Shown: positions 34,101 through 41,856 of the stretch, piece after piece
Layout: each line of letters begins with the position of its first letter
Numbering within the stretch: the first letter of the stretch is position 1
IMG/VR virus record: IMGVR_UViG_3300009481_000023
Span: 1 to 44,446 of that record
Reading direction: 5' to 3' (one strand)
Length of the DNA stretch: 44,446 bases
DNA from: a virus
Position numbers and translations under genes: made by a program
Notes under the pieces: generated by a model
Databases searched by the model: none
Seen by the model: the letters and a program-made list of their open reading frames with translations, nothing else
What the model was told of the DNA's origin: nothing

Positions 34101-37100
34101 TCTTCCTAAAGATTCCTCTTGATCTTGTTCCAACGCCCGCTTTTTTCGGTCCTCCACCGCCCATACCCATGAACATAGGGGCAGCAAACAATAAAGAAGT
34201 CCCAATACTCATAAGGGCTGAGGTCATTGCTTGACCTTTTTCCTCAACTCCTGCTGCAGTGTCGCTCATAGCATCTATAAGCATAGGGCCGGTCATCGCT
34301 AGCTCCATAGCGATCATCGCGAAGCCCATACCCTTCATGCCTCCCATACCTCCTGCGCCTGCTCCTGCTGCGCCTCGCTTATTGGTAGGAGTCCTTTGCT
34401 TCTTTTGTTGCTGTTGCTGTTTTTTCTGCTGCTGTTGTTGTTGTTTGTTCTGCTTTTGTGATTGCTGCTGCTGTTGCCTTTGTTGTTGCTGCTGTTGCCT
34501 TTGTTGTTGCTGCTGTTGCCTTTGTTGTTGCTGTTGTTTTTGTGGCTGTGCTGCTTGCTGTTGAGCGTTAAGTACCTGCTGCTGAGCAAAAGCATGTCCA
34601 GCTGGTTTGACTGTAGTAGGTGCTAGCTGAAGGCCTGAAGTGGTGACGCCTCCGCCTCGATTGCCTACTCCGATGTTAAGGTTATTTCTTGGAGGTGCTC
34701 CGGGAAGCGGTAATCTGCCTTGTGGGACAGAACCTCGATTGCCTACTCCGATGTTAAGGTTATTTCTTGGAGGCCTTCCGGGAAGCGGTAATCTGCCTTG
34801 TGGGACAGAACCTCGATTGCCTACTCCGATGCTAAGATTGTTTCTTGGAGGTGCTCCGGGAACTGGCCTCTTGACATTCTGCTGTTGAGCACTGAGCTTT
34901 GTTGCTACACGCCCTGTACCAAGAGCACGCATCCTACTTTTTCTAGCCGCTCTTCTGTCTGCCGTGCTTGTTGCGTCTGTGCCGGCAAAAATTCCTCTTC
35001 CAGTTTTTCCACTAACAAACCTACTAGCTGCTGCACTTGCTTCTGCGGGAGTTCCTCCCTTGCGAATTACTGACTCGTATCGCTTTGCGTACAATCTCTC
35101 AAGTTCTCTTGCTGTAGGCTGCTTTCCATAGAAACTTCTACCCTCAGTTACAATCCCACCCTCAGCATAAGCATTAATAGCATTTAGATTTCCATATCCT
35201 ATTCCTTGTGCTGTTTTCTTATCAAATACATATTCTCCGGGAGTTAGTAAAGCAGGGGTATTTCCACTACCGAAGACAGCTCCACCTTTATTAAATGTCT
35301 GAGCGGCTGCTAAATCTTCAAGATCAAATATAACTTGACCGGGAACACCACTTATCGCCTTTCCGAGGAAAGAATTTCTTTGGGTTTTTCCTATCTCGTT
35401 TTTAAGTTCTGTGGGCAAAACAAATTGTGGCCCAAATATTTTGCTTAGTTGAGTCGTATCTCCTGTAGGAATATCAAACCTAATACCGGCCTCTGTTTCT
35501 CCCTCAGCTCTGAGTTGTTGGCTAGCTTGCTTTATAACAGCTTCAAATAGAATTCCTTTAAGTGAGTTTACTGCACCTCCGTCCAGCACTCGCTCAAGAT
35601 CAGTAAATGCCGGAAACTTCATGTCGTCTCCGAGCGCAGCTGTAGCCTTGGAAATCATGCCCGGAAGAGGATCTATAAGTTCGCTGCCAAATGCCTGTCT
35701 AGCGTTTGTACTTATTCCATAGATCCTAGTGTTTAAAGCTTGAATTTTACCGCTTTGAGCCTTGAGTACATTATAGTCTATGGCTTCTTCTCCGGGATTC
35801 TTCTCTGCCAAAGCAATCGCTTGCATAAGTGCAGCGCCCCTAATGCCTGCTCTCCCTTTTGTAAGCGCGCTCTTGCTTACGTTTCTTCCATCAACTTTTG
35901 CCGCCTTTCCTCCTCTTTTTGCTCGGTTTGCTATTTTTTCTGCTAGTTTTACGTCAGCTGGAGTTTTCCCTAATACTTGATTCCCCGCTTCCCTGCGTTT
36001 GAGATCTTTAATTCTATCTCGCTCTTCATTAGTAAATCCAGCAGTTCTTGCTGTCAAAGGACCACCAGTCCTAGCCTCAAATGCTTTTGCTTGTCTTATA
36101 AATTCAGCTCTAAGTTTAGCACCAGATTTGGGATCTTTATCTTCTATTCCAGCTAAGGTAGCGCTTATAAAGTCAGGAGGATTTCCAGCAGACAACAAGC
36201 CAAGACCGATTGGTGTAGTAGGTTTAACCCTACCTACAACGCGGCCTCCCTTATTATAGCCTTTAAGATTGGAAGGACCTATAGATTTAACAGCAGATTT
36301 CCTTAAAACAAACTCTCCGGGAGTTAGCATTGCTGGAACTGTATCTTTATTCCCCGTTCCGGGAACAAGCCCTCCACTAGCAAAGCCCATAATTCCACGA
36401 CGACCTGCTCCTCTGCCTCCTCTGCGTACTATAGGAGTAGCTCCTCCTCCAAAACCTCTAGTCTTGATCGTATTGGTCAATGCAACAATAACCCCCTGAA
36501 GGTTTCTTATTGCTTGAGTAAGATTATTAGTTGCAGTAGTATTGTTGGCAGTTGCCCCAGACAGCTTAGTAACAGCTGTGTTCATTGATTTTACTGCAGT
36601 AGCTAAAGCGTTGGTCGCAGCATTTCCACCTGCGCCTCCTCTTCCTCCGCCTCCGCCTCCTGTTATAGCACTTCCTAATGCGGCACCTGCTCCTCCTGCT
36701 CCTCCTCCTGCTCTAGCAGAACCAAAGAAGCCCTGAAAGAATGAAAATGCCCCTCTAGTAAGTTTGAAAGCTGCTATTTTAGCTAGTATAGGCAATATAG
36801 GAGTAAGAGACTCGGCAACACCAAGGAAAGCGTTGGCAAGCCCTATTGCTGTTTTAGATAAAGCTCTAAAAGTAGAAGATTCAGATATTGTTCTAATTAA
36901 AGCATTGAATCTCTCTCTGACTTTTTCGAACTGCACAATTAGTGGAGTCAAACCTTTGGCGACATCAGATCCTAATCCTTCTACAGCTCCTCTTTGAGCT
37001 TCAGCAAATGCTCTTTCTGCCTTATTGAAGTTTTTAATAGCAGGAATTAACTTACCTATCTGTCTAATTCCACCTAACTCTTCAGTTATCGCAGATAAGG

Positions 37101-38154
37101 TAACAGCATCTCCCTTTTGAACTAATTGATCAAGCCCGGCAGATAGTCTTCGGAACGATTCAAAAAGACCAACAAACTTACCTTGTGTATCAGTAAGCTC
37201 AACTCCCAGTCCTTTAAGTACGTCAATAGTTCCTCTTCTCTGAATACGAGAGAAAATGGTTCTAAGGCCAGTAGCTACCGTTTCAGCAGTTTCCCGAGTA
37301 GTAGATCTAACCGCTGTAAAGATGGCACTAAATTCATTAAGGGCCTCGATGGGTTCTTTGAATTGACCAGCCGATATAGCGAATACACCACCGGCACGTC
37401 TAATAGCAGCGATTAGGTCATCGGACTCAACAGCAAACTTTTTAGATACTCTATTTAGAGAACCAAGAACTTTTTCAGAATCTGAAGCGGCTATACCAAA
37501 CTGATTTAATGCAGCAACAAGACCCTCAGCTGTCTGCTTCATATCTCCAAAAGTAGGAGCTAAAGAAGACCTTGCAACAGCACGGACAGAAGCCTCAACC
37601 TGCTTAATACTTTGACCAGTTTGAGCGAATATTTGTGCCAACTCTAACAACTCATTAGCATCTTTGCCGAATTGCTGAGATAGAGAACTGACGCTATTTT
37701 TTAAATTGCTGAGACCTTTAGCTGTTGATCCAGTAATTTGCTGAAGTTTTACAAGACCTCTCTCAAATTCCAGAGCCTTCGGTACAGCCTCGGAGATTGC
37801 TTGTGTTAGTCTGAAGAATGTTGCGGTAACGATACCGGCAGCAGCAAATCTTTTGAAAGTAAGGGCTGTTTCTTTACCTAGTACTTGCATGGCATTAGCA
37901 GCTCCCTTAGTGCTGTTAGCCATGTTCTTAACGGAAGTAGAAGTAGTCTTAGCGGTATTAGCGAACTTTTGCGAATTCTTATTGGCATTATTTAGCTGAT
38001 TATTAAGATTAGTCAGCTGGCTCTGAACATTGTTAGGTATGTTCAAGCCGATATTCACGTTTATATTCTGAAGCTGAGAGCGTATACTCTTAGTAACGGC
38101 ACTAATATTCTTAGGGCCTTGAAGGATAACGTGTGCGTTTATATTAAATGCCAT
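28168..38154 (-). CDS. Tail tape-measure protein (TP901-type), about 3,330 residues
   Basis: This protein sets tail length and probably passes into the cell with the DNA. Residues about 85-400 show the TP901/PhageMin_Tail core (FERGLVKLQQITGST, LLELAQIFAQTGQS, AIRRAGGVFAISAGQF). Two glycine-rich motifs typical of tape measures follow (GGLVPGTGNKDTVPAMLTPGEF and PALLTPGEYVFDKK). A poly-Gln stretch and 26-residue repeats precede a hydrophobic glycine-zipper zone at about 1270-1490 that could form membrane pores. The rest is long charged coiled coil. I start it at ATG 38154 (MAFNINAHVILQGP); a GTG at 38187 would lie inside the hairpin region. Confidence 0.92.
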   Translation of the reverse strand: MAFNINAHVILQGPKNISAVTKSIRSQLQNINVNIGLNIPNNVQSQLTNLNNQLNNANKNSQKFANTAKTTSTSVKNMANSTKGAANAMQVLGKETALTFKRFAAAGIVTATFFRLTQAISEAVPKALEFERGLVKLQQITGSTAKGLSNLKNSVSSLSQQFGKDANELLELAQIFAQTGQSIKQVEASVRAVARSSLAPTFGDMKQTAEGLVAALNQFGIAASDSEKVLGSLNRVSKKFAVESDDLIAAIRRAGGVFAISAGQFKEPIEALNEFSAIFTAVRSTTRETAETVATGLRTIFSRIQRRGTIDVLKGLGVELTDTQGKFVGLFESFRRLSAGLDQLVQKGDAVTLSAITEELGGIRQIGKLIPAIKNFNKAERAFAEAQRGAVEGLGSDVAKGLTPLIVQFEKVRERFNALIRTISESSTFRALSKTAIGLANAFLGVAESLTPILPILAKIAAFKLTRGAFSFFQGFFGSARAGGGAGGAGAALGSAITGGGGGGRGGAGGNAATNALATAVKSMNTAVTKLSGATANNTTATNNLTQAIRNLQGVIVALTNTIKTRGFGGGATPIVRRGGRGAGRRGIMGFASGGLVPGTGNKDTVPAMLTPGEFVLRKSAVKSIGPSNLKGYNKGGRVVGRVKPTTPIGLGLLSAGNPPDFISATLAGIEDKDPKSGAKLRAEFIRQAKAFEARTGGPLTARTAGFTNEERDRIKDLKRREAGNQVLGKTPADVKLAEKIANRAKRGGKAAKVDGRNVSKSALTKGRAGIRGAALMQAIALAEKNPGEEAIDYNVLKAQSGKIQALNTRIYGISTNARQAFGSELIDPLPGMISKATAALGDDMKFPAFTDLERVLDGGAVNSLKGILFEAVIKQASQQLRAEGETEAGIRFDIPTGDTTQLSKIFGPQFVLPTELKNEIGKTQRNSFLGKAISGVPGQVIFDLEDLAAAQTFNKGGAVFGSGNTPALLTPGEYVFDKKTAQGIGYGNLNAINAYAEGGIVTEGRSFYGKQPTARELERLYAKRYESVIRKGGTPAEASAAASRFVSGKTGRGIFAGTDATSTADRRAARKSRMRALGTGRVATKLSAQQQNVKRPVPGAPPRNNLSIGVGNRGSVPQGRLPLPGRPPRNNLNIGVGNRGSVPQGRLPLPGAPPRNNLNIGVGNRGGGVTTSGLQLAPTTVKPAGHAFAQQQVLNAQQQAAQPQKQQQQQRQQQQQQRQQQQQQRQQQQQSQKQNKQQQQQQKKQQQQQKKQRTPTNKRGAAGAGAGGMGGMKGMGFAMIAMELAMTGPMLIDAMSDTAAGVEEKGQAMTSALMSIGTSLLFAAPMFMGMGGGGPKKAGVGTRSRGIFRKNLSGGRGLGTSLSRAGGSVTGGGKLRGLGRMSMRGTGFGMAALGPAIAGAVGVALAGPISEFATGVQNLETIGAQQIKGSRLETAEGARQRGAIKGGVAGGSAGAALGFILGGPVGAAIGGGIGIFAGKAIGQANAAADKIRFDAIAGLNDASKEAGEALHKLANDAFVTADDIDKANRKNVEMFNRLSSAGGDFESARGVGFMGGDAERAQFMRVGEGISSIFSFFSGGAFRGGGGVDSIESGSQRELLQRAGSKDPIMDFLSRAGMTFDSQEKSQREIDQDVAAGELVIEGRGFAEALKNFDPKIAEQSAAALANVLGSVTDTIILASNDSKGKIEELQAFLSKIDTSDPKKAQKNFTEIQKALDLGLLGEAGKKAAATIRIDLGNQLFAATQGALETLGKQDAAALSGAIKRVQQAAASGDIDAFNQALASGNSLLGRAGPAYSGVQRQFNRLTQQAMANSVALTEQSISQAVVNNLLEASGKAMDGMVTALQKLTNAMEQTLNSFDVFVSNAEKRVGSLLSGEADFSLDEVVNPFENLDIQGLEQGGVTDAIRAGFAEIESVGGTGASGTLEGLEGVPGFAAALPDVLKDSLNAITEDVTARGGQLGTNQQMLDTIRERAQAAGAEGPVLDAFMKQMEATLTQARQGEGGIDAIRAALGNTGDIVEQFGGATQEIIDQLSAQFDAAREIAQRSADIAKLQRDVQLKLRDFDKKRDDIDKRVGEVTGTRKGGLAEAQADLNQSIARQTGQAVSIGGRVVAGGVATANVGELQARQTSLQQEKARIEAQLAQPGQGTNTELIGQLATVKGALEDTTGALSTLADDTTRLAAIESEIADLQSKQLAEQDSLKGTFERLQGIQEKINRGDFKGAAEDRKAIRDDFRAVELLETGGELTTGQMSKLLSGQLDPILTAGGKTQEEIAKLKTQASVQARGVAIQGLGQLGINAQGFFAGVDQGAAIDRKKDEAAAIGQQQKDALNVMEDRVRKQAVTEMDRLNTAVDDLRIQMQLAAFSAEELRKADSVEKRDVSEFMGTEVNDMLARGGTAREVTLAGNRGTTAFGNFGASFAGADLSDQNVRDKIDTGISGELERLDELKNLVTSASDFNAIEKEEKRLLGIRAKLASTQKDAIKAQEEAYEADRKAAKDRARANIEAENERLKATRGGRPLGDAESIASGNLFTTAPVAGPTRGKPKTREELIVDVSNVTLDDIEKNSIDPVRKPAPKELKKVMKTLQGSELDKEKIKKLKGLGGGGFQNIEPGKMRKSSQASAIGAAIHDAIALPIAPTIEPAAVKKSLKDLGVQTEGMFKESTEKGIKNVDPFAMEAASDAFPDPFTDKDGKLKEQFDPTKSPSEAVRVRHDIEQRAKDKIERDEARKKLAQADSTIIAGDANTAAYRDRASRDKRRGQLQSMRDTGTASSLDLEELDHLQNIATSDIHLDNLNKTRGKVSEFAKSRGISLKGSDEDIFKRLSAAGPEGQGLSDKLRQDLATHRSYIEKAKGSTVSLTGAAGFGEEAAGRLRNKDGGTTGELETYRTTTFAASVSGRRKAMLEQAKKDKAEAEARLAQPELTSQLADTGPQYKSTYKGRANENETEMERRIRLNKELGGRPVGRVESRFGISNSKLRLADAIKAGEFEGTGLLTDASGAGASKAERRMGNAAYEAQGLIPQGKIRSFKGYDPDKIGFDVLKKDSYLGSRLTNQEVSTAIEFRRQQQLKSGQIDPMTGALTDKGKEAQGRYSDKATLQNTQERLLGKRERINQARNMLRSGKLKKDQVQEYIKTGMMPGQKAQGQIMGTEGAMSQVDQFGNPVTDPFGGFGKQPFDVTGGKTPGRAGSSYVDPSAGGMTPEQRVRAEGAIGSMSHYLPDDFFKNPSVGGMQYTDPAAAGGQAPIVGPEAVTAMSSLTTAFASIKDGVKIQAVDVRLDQGNILEAIKTVVADAVAAKVAEMPGMGSSQPTNSTLDSPSPAPQQPSFR
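34396..34580 (-). repeat. Poly-glutamine low-complexity tract in tape measure
   Basis: The minus strand reads a Gln-rich run with Arg and Lys interruptions, built from CAA/CAG codons. The core repeats a 21-bp unit (RQQQQQQ) three times. It lies between the 26-residue repeats and the hydrophobic zone. Simple-sequence slippage would change its length, making it a possible tunable flexible linker. Confidence 0.8.
34655..34862 (-). repeat. 78-bp tandem repeat in tape measure
   Basis: Two full units and one partial unit of 78 bp (26 codons) start at 34655, 34733 and 34811. Each encodes NNLNIGVGNRGSVPQGRLPL plus a Pro-Gly-rich joint. The copies are nearly identical at DNA level, so the expansion is recent. 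Proline and glycine content suggests an extended, flexible segment. Confidence 0.85.
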
Positions 38155-38168
38155 AAGTAGCTTTCGTT

Positions 38169-38211
38169 TAAAAAATAAAGCGGCCACAACACAGTATTGC
38201 TATGACCGCTT
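38169..38211 (-). terminator. Hairpin terminator or attenuator before the tape-measure gene
   Basis: On the minus strand an 11-bp stem (AAGCGGTCATA with TGTGGCCGCTT, two G-T wobbles) closes a 12-base loop and is followed by TATTTTTT. It sits in the 69-base gap between the acidic tail-assembly gene and the tape measure. It would stop or reduce transcripts entering the tape measure, a way to keep that product below the tube and chaperone levels. Confidence 0.7.
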
Positions 38212-38223
38212 ACCCATTAAATA

Positions 38224-39195
38224 TTAAGAAGCGTCATCTTCTGGGGGCGACTCTTCTTCTTGCTTATCCGGTTCAGTCTTTTTAGGCCGACCACGGCTCT
38301 TCTTCGCTTTAGGCTTTTCTTCTGATTCAGGCTCATCTTCAGTATCGCCTTCTTCATCTTCTGCCTCAGCTTCTTCTGATTTAGGTTCCTCTTTAATGAC
38401 AGGCTTACCATTGTCATCTAGGAAAGGAGAAAACTCTACGTCCCACTCTCCAGTCTTAGTAACCTTACGACCAGTGATGTCAACAAAAATGTACTCATCA
38501 TCGCCAATCCATTCGATAAGATTTCCATTTTCATCAATATGATTGCCTTCTAAGTCTACTAGCTTACCGTCACCGTCAATAAGTCGATAACTATCGTCAA
38601 CAAACTCAAAGTTTTTAAGAAACTTATTTTCTGGCAATTGAGAATCAACATCTTCCGTTCCTGACATCAGGTAGAAGAATTCAGTTGCGCCTAATACTGC
38701 AACTGGATCATCTTGGTTTGCCATATATTCATCAAAACCTTCTTTGAAGTACAGCTCATCACCTTCATCATACACCAAACAGGATGCAAAAAGGAAGTTG
38801 AATCTAGCTGCATCAGCCTTTCCCTCGCATGTAATTGAGTCTAGATCAGAGCGCCCAGATAGCATAGAAACCATCTCATTCCTAGCTCTAGACATCTCAA
38901 GAGCAATATCCTTTGCTTCAGATAACTTAATGCCACCCTTTTTTAAGGTAAACTCACCATCTATCACCTTTTTTCTGCAATCTTGGTACTGAGCCTCTCT
39001 CTCATCATTCCAAAGCTCTCGTTTTCTTAGTTCATTATCAAGCTGGTCTCTAAGAAGATCCCCATTTTGCAAGGCCTCGTTAAAAACTCTGGCTCGCAAC
39101 TCATTAGCCTGTTTTACATTTTCAACGCTAGGCCTTTTAACTGCGTAGCTTTTTCCTTCATACTCAAAAGGTCTTTTTTCTTTTTTATCTGCCAT
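38224..39195 (-). CDS. Probable tail-assembly protein with acidic, low-complexity C-terminus
   Basis: This 323-residue protein lies directly upstream of the tape measure, where tail-assembly chaperones normally sit. The N-terminal half is helical and charged (YAVKRPSVENVKQANELRARVF, then LSEAKDIALEMSRARNEMVSML). A middle beta part has a DGDGKLVDLEGNHIDENGNL run. The C-terminal 60 residues are Glu- and Lys-rich and include a basic RGRPKK patch resembling an AT-hook. No slippery heptamer frameshift site was identified. The start overlaps the preceding stop by one base (TAATG), with AGGAG about 12 bases upstream. Confidence 0.6.
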   Translation of the reverse strand: MADKKEKRPFEYEGKSYAVKRPSVENVKQANELRARVFNEALQNGDLLRDQLDNELRKRELWNDEREAQYQDCRKKVIDGEFTLKKGGIKLSEAKDIALEMSRARNEMVSMLSGRSDLDSITCEGKADAARFNFLFASCLVYDEGDELYFKEGFDEYMANQDDPVAVLGATEFFYLMSGTEDVDSQLPENKFLKNFEFVDDSYRLIDGDGKLVDLEGNHIDENGNLIEWIGDDEYIFVDITGRKVTKTGEWDVEFSPFLDDNGKPVIKEEPKSEEAEAEDEEGDTEDEPESEEKPKAKKSRGRPKKTEPDKQEEESPPEDDAS

Positions 39196-39515
39196 TATTC
39201 CTGATCTCCTTTGACATAAAAATTAGTTACATATCTGTTCCAAGTTAATGTATATTGGCTGATCTCACTCTGAGCAGCTCTTAAATTAGAATTTCCTAGA
39301 TCTAAAATTTTAGTCCTAGTATCGCTCCATGCTTCTCTCCAATCTTTTTGATCTTCGGAGAGTTGATTATAAGGAAGTCCATGTCCCCATAAAAAACCAA
39401 AGTTATCTTCTATAATTGCTAAAGACCCTATGGTTGTAGTGTTAAATTTTTTTTGTATGTTATTTAATAACCTCTTCTTAGAAAAGTTTTTGTAATCATT
39501 GTTTTTGTCATCCAC
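39195..39515 (-). CDS. Small tail-assembly-associated protein
   Basis: This 106-residue protein is unassigned. It starts with a basic segment (NFSKKRLLNNIQKKFNTTTI), then a aromatic core (IEDNFGFLWGHG) and a helix (WREAWSDTRTKILDLGNSNLR). Ribosome-binding site AGGAG lies nine bases upstream. It overlaps the next gene by one base and is 12 bases after the gene before, so it is part of the tail-assembly set. The IGSLAIIEDNFGFLWGHG core followed by NLRAAQSEI gives the impression of a conserved phage family, but I cannot name it. Confidence 0.65.
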   Translation of the reverse strand: MDDKNNDYKNFSKKRLLNNIQKKFNTTTIGSLAIIEDNFGFLWGHGLPYNQLSEDQKDWREAWSDTRTKILDLGNSNLRAAQSEISQYTLTWNRYVTNFYVKGDQE

Positions 39516-39527
39516 TTTATACTCCTA

Positions 39528-40568
39528 TTACCTATTTGTTACCATTTCTGCTAATTCTTTTTGTAGTCTCATTTTAACATCTGAAAGCTGAGCCTCCCTT
39601 ATTTCTTCCCCTCCTGCTGACCTAACCTCAGTAAGTTTATTCTTTATTGACATCCTTTCACTATAATCATTAAGATCATAGATCTTATTTTTGTCTTCCC
39701 TTGAGCTTACCATAAATATCTCATCGCCCTTTTGTCCTGATATCTTGTCAGCGTTATTCTTAGCTCGATTCTTTTCAGCTTCCTTCCTTTGAACAGCCAT
39801 CCATCCATCAAATGCATCATCGTCTTCAAACACATCGTCTGGGGGAGACTCAGGACTTTGTCTAGCGTTGTCATACATTTTTGAAAACAGAACTACATTT
39901 CTTTGTATAATATTCAGAGATGAAGTCCCAAAATTAAATATGCCACTATTATGACAACTATCCCAATAGCTTTTCCATGGTGTTGTCCTAGCTATCTCTC
40001 TGATATGTGGAATAATCGCGTACTGAGTTATCCAAGCCTCATATGCTTTATCCAAAAGAAGCGCTTCTTGCTCAAAAAACTTTTCTGGATCGTAAATCCT
40101 ATTATTGTTTATATCGTATAGGCTCATTCCTATTGAGAATCTTTCCTTTATAAAATCAAAGTATGCCTCTAGCGTTACATTGTCAAGAGATGTTTTCTTT
40201 TCGTTTGCTTTTGATATCGCCTTCCTTAGCCCTTCCAATCTTCTTTTTAGTGAAGCTTTAGCTTTTGAATTAAAAAAGTTTTTATATATAGAAACCTGTA
40301 TCTCTTCTATTGTTTCTTCGCTTTGTTTAAGTTTCCCTTCTTCTTCATATGTCCATATGCCTCTTGAATTTAATGTTGCCTTCAGCTCCTGCTTTGTTAT
40401 CAGCTGTGAAAAATTAAGATCACTTGAAGCTTCTGACGCTAGAAAATCTGCTAGCGCTATAGTTTCTCTACTAGGATTAAGTATTTTGTATATGCTAGAA
40501 TTGTGTCTAAAAAAAATGACACCGGACAGAATCCTGTCTACAATACTAGCTCTTTCATGGTCAAGCAT
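39528..40568 (-). CDS. Putative tail-assembly protein, function unknown
   Basis: This 346-residue protein is mainly helical. The first 200 residues include charged helices (KASLKRRLEGLRKAISKANEKK); an acidic joint (ESPPDDVFEDDDAFDGWM, about residues 242-259) leads to a basic helix (VQRKEAEKNRAKNNADK) and the segment EIFMVSSREDKNKIYDLND. It carries no clear enzyme motif or membrane segment. The gene starts one base after the actin-like gene's stop and lies before the two small tail-assembly genes. Its position between tube and tape measure points to a chaperone or assembly role, by context. Confidence 0.5.
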   Translation of the reverse strand: MLDHERASIVDRILSGVIFFRHNSSIYKILNPSRETIALADFLASEASSDLNFSQLITKQELKATLNSRGIWTYEEEGKLKQSEETIEEIQVSIYKNFFNSKAKASLKRRLEGLRKAISKANEKKTSLDNVTLEAYFDFIKERFSIGMSLYDINNNRIYDPEKFFEQEALLLDKAYEAWITQYAIIPHIREIARTTPWKSYWDSCHNSGIFNFGTSSLNIIQRNVVLFSKMYDNARQSPESPPDDVFEDDDAFDGWMAVQRKEAEKNRAKNNADKISGQKGDEIFMVSSREDKNKIYDLNDYSERMSIKNKLTEVRSAGGEEIREAQLSDVKMRLQKELAEMVTNR

Positions 40569-40569
40569 G

Positions 40570-41856
40570 TTATTTCAACGACAGCTTTGCTGCTTCATAG
40601 AGACCATTAGAAACCGCAAATAAAGGCTCTTCGGCATGTCTAATTTCTGAGATGGGTACTGGGAAATCTTCCGCTGTTAACTCTCTCAATCTCTCAACAA
40701 ATCCTTGCATCAAAGATGTTCCTCCGGCAATAACGATAGGAAGTTCCATCATGACATTTGGAAGTTTTTTCTTGGGCGTATTTGCATATAGTTCTTTGAA
40801 CTTTTCTACAACATAAGTAAGCAATGCATCATAGTATATTGATATAGCTTTCTGTATTCCATTAGTAGAATCATAGAGACTGAAGTCTCCTTTTTCTTTA
40901 ATAGAAGTAATGACGTTGTGTGTCTCGTCTGTATGCTTTGCAGCATGAGAGTCGATCCAATCTCCACCTCTACTTAGAGAAAATGCGAATACCGGAATTC
41001 CCATAAAAGAGTAAACAATATTGCACATACCAGCACCGAAACTCATACCAATACCTGTATACTGCGTTTCTGCTAATTCCGAATAAACTACTGCTAGCCC
41101 TTCTGTCATTACATTTATATTCTTGTATCCAACCTCTTCAAAGACACCATGAAGAATCTGTTTATGATACTCGACATCAAAGTCAGCATCAATAGGCTCT
41201 GCTGGAACACAATAGTACAGGACATCATTCTTTGCTTTAGGTTTTCCTGCTACAGCCTTTATTAGCTCTGCTACCATAAGATTTGAAACTGGTTCTCTTG
41301 GATTCAAAACGCCTTGAGACATTGGTCGCAAACACTCTTGATGAAATAGACTTGCAAACTTAAATGCATCATCTCCAAGTACATACAGCTGACCATCCAC
41401 TTTTACATAGTGTGCTCCTGCATTTTTTAGCATACTCTCACCAAACTGGTCGGCAGATCCCTCTAAAAATTTTGAAGGGTTCAATTTGAAAAAAGCGTCT
41501 CTGACCTTTCGGAACTTTTTGTTTCCTTCCTCATGCTCAGCACAAGAAATAAAACCTGTTCCAATGTCTACGCCTACAGCTCTCTGCTTAATATTATCGT
41601 TATCGGCCATTACAAAAAAATCGCACCTTTCTGAATTAAAAGATTGTATCTGTTTTCCATCATATGACCAGTTTTCTTCTACTGATATATTAGGAGTAGT
41701 TTCTTCGACCTTACTAATAGAATCATCAATAGCGGGACTAGAATCTTCCGCATTTTTAGAGATATGATGAATAGGTCTTGATTGAGGCACAGAGTCAGCA
41801 TTCACTATCTGCTGCCTATAGCCAGACATCCTGTTAGGTCTGTGTGGGGTTATCAT
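40570..41856 (-). CDS. Actin-like (ParM/MreB/Alp superfamily) ATPase
   Basis: This 428-residue protein belongs to the actin/Hsp70 ATPase superfamily. Counting from TTG 41859, phosphate-1 VGVDIGTGF is at 95-103 (D98), phosphate-2 GMSFGAGMCN at 271-280, and adenosine motif IVIAGGTSLMQGF at 375-387. TEGLAVVYSEL (about 252-262) fits the helix before phosphate-2. Phosphate-2 usually begins with Asp; here it is Ser, so ATP turnover may be unusual. A Ser/Pro-rich N-terminal extension of about 90 residues is probably disordered. The ATG at 41856 has AGGGGA five bases upstream and overlaps the membrane-protein gene by 23 bases. Phage actins position DNA or divide plasmids, so finding one between tail genes is odd. 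Confidence 0.82.
   Translation of the reverse strand: MITPHRPNRMSGYRQQIVNADSVPQSRPIHHISKNAEDSSPAIDDSISKVEETTPNISVEENWSYDGKQIQSFNSERCDFFVMADNDNIKQRAVGVDIGTGFISCAEHEEGNKKFRKVRDAFFKLNPSKFLEGSADQFGESMLKNAGAHYVKVDGQLYVLGDDAFKFASLFHQECLRPMSQGVLNPREPVSNLMVAELIKAVAGKPKAKNDVLYYCVPAEPIDADFDVEYHKQILHGVFEEVGYKNINVMTEGLAVVYSELAETQYTGIGMSFGAGMCNIVYSFMGIPVFAFSLSRGGDWIDSHAAKHTDETHNVITSIKEKGDFSLYDSTNGIQKAISIYYDALLTYVVEKFKELYANTPKKKLPNVMMELPIVIAGGTSLMQGFVERLRELTAEDFPVPISEIRHAEEPLFAVSNGLYEAAKLSLK

Noticed and set aside
34259-34600. Plus-strand Cys-rich frame opposite the poly-Gln tract
   Set aside because: It is the reverse reading of CAA/CAG codons inside the tape-measure gene, which has clear family motifs on the minus strand.
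38155-38187. GTG start at 38187 for the tape measure
   Set aside because: It lies in the terminator stem and adds a basic segment with no match to tape-measure starts; ATG at 38154 begins a typical sequence.
38395-38420. Programmed frameshift for the tail-assembly chaperone
   Set aside because: No slippery heptamer with a following structure was found, and the overlapping minus-strand frame at 38217-38417 is explained by Glu/Lys-rich codons.
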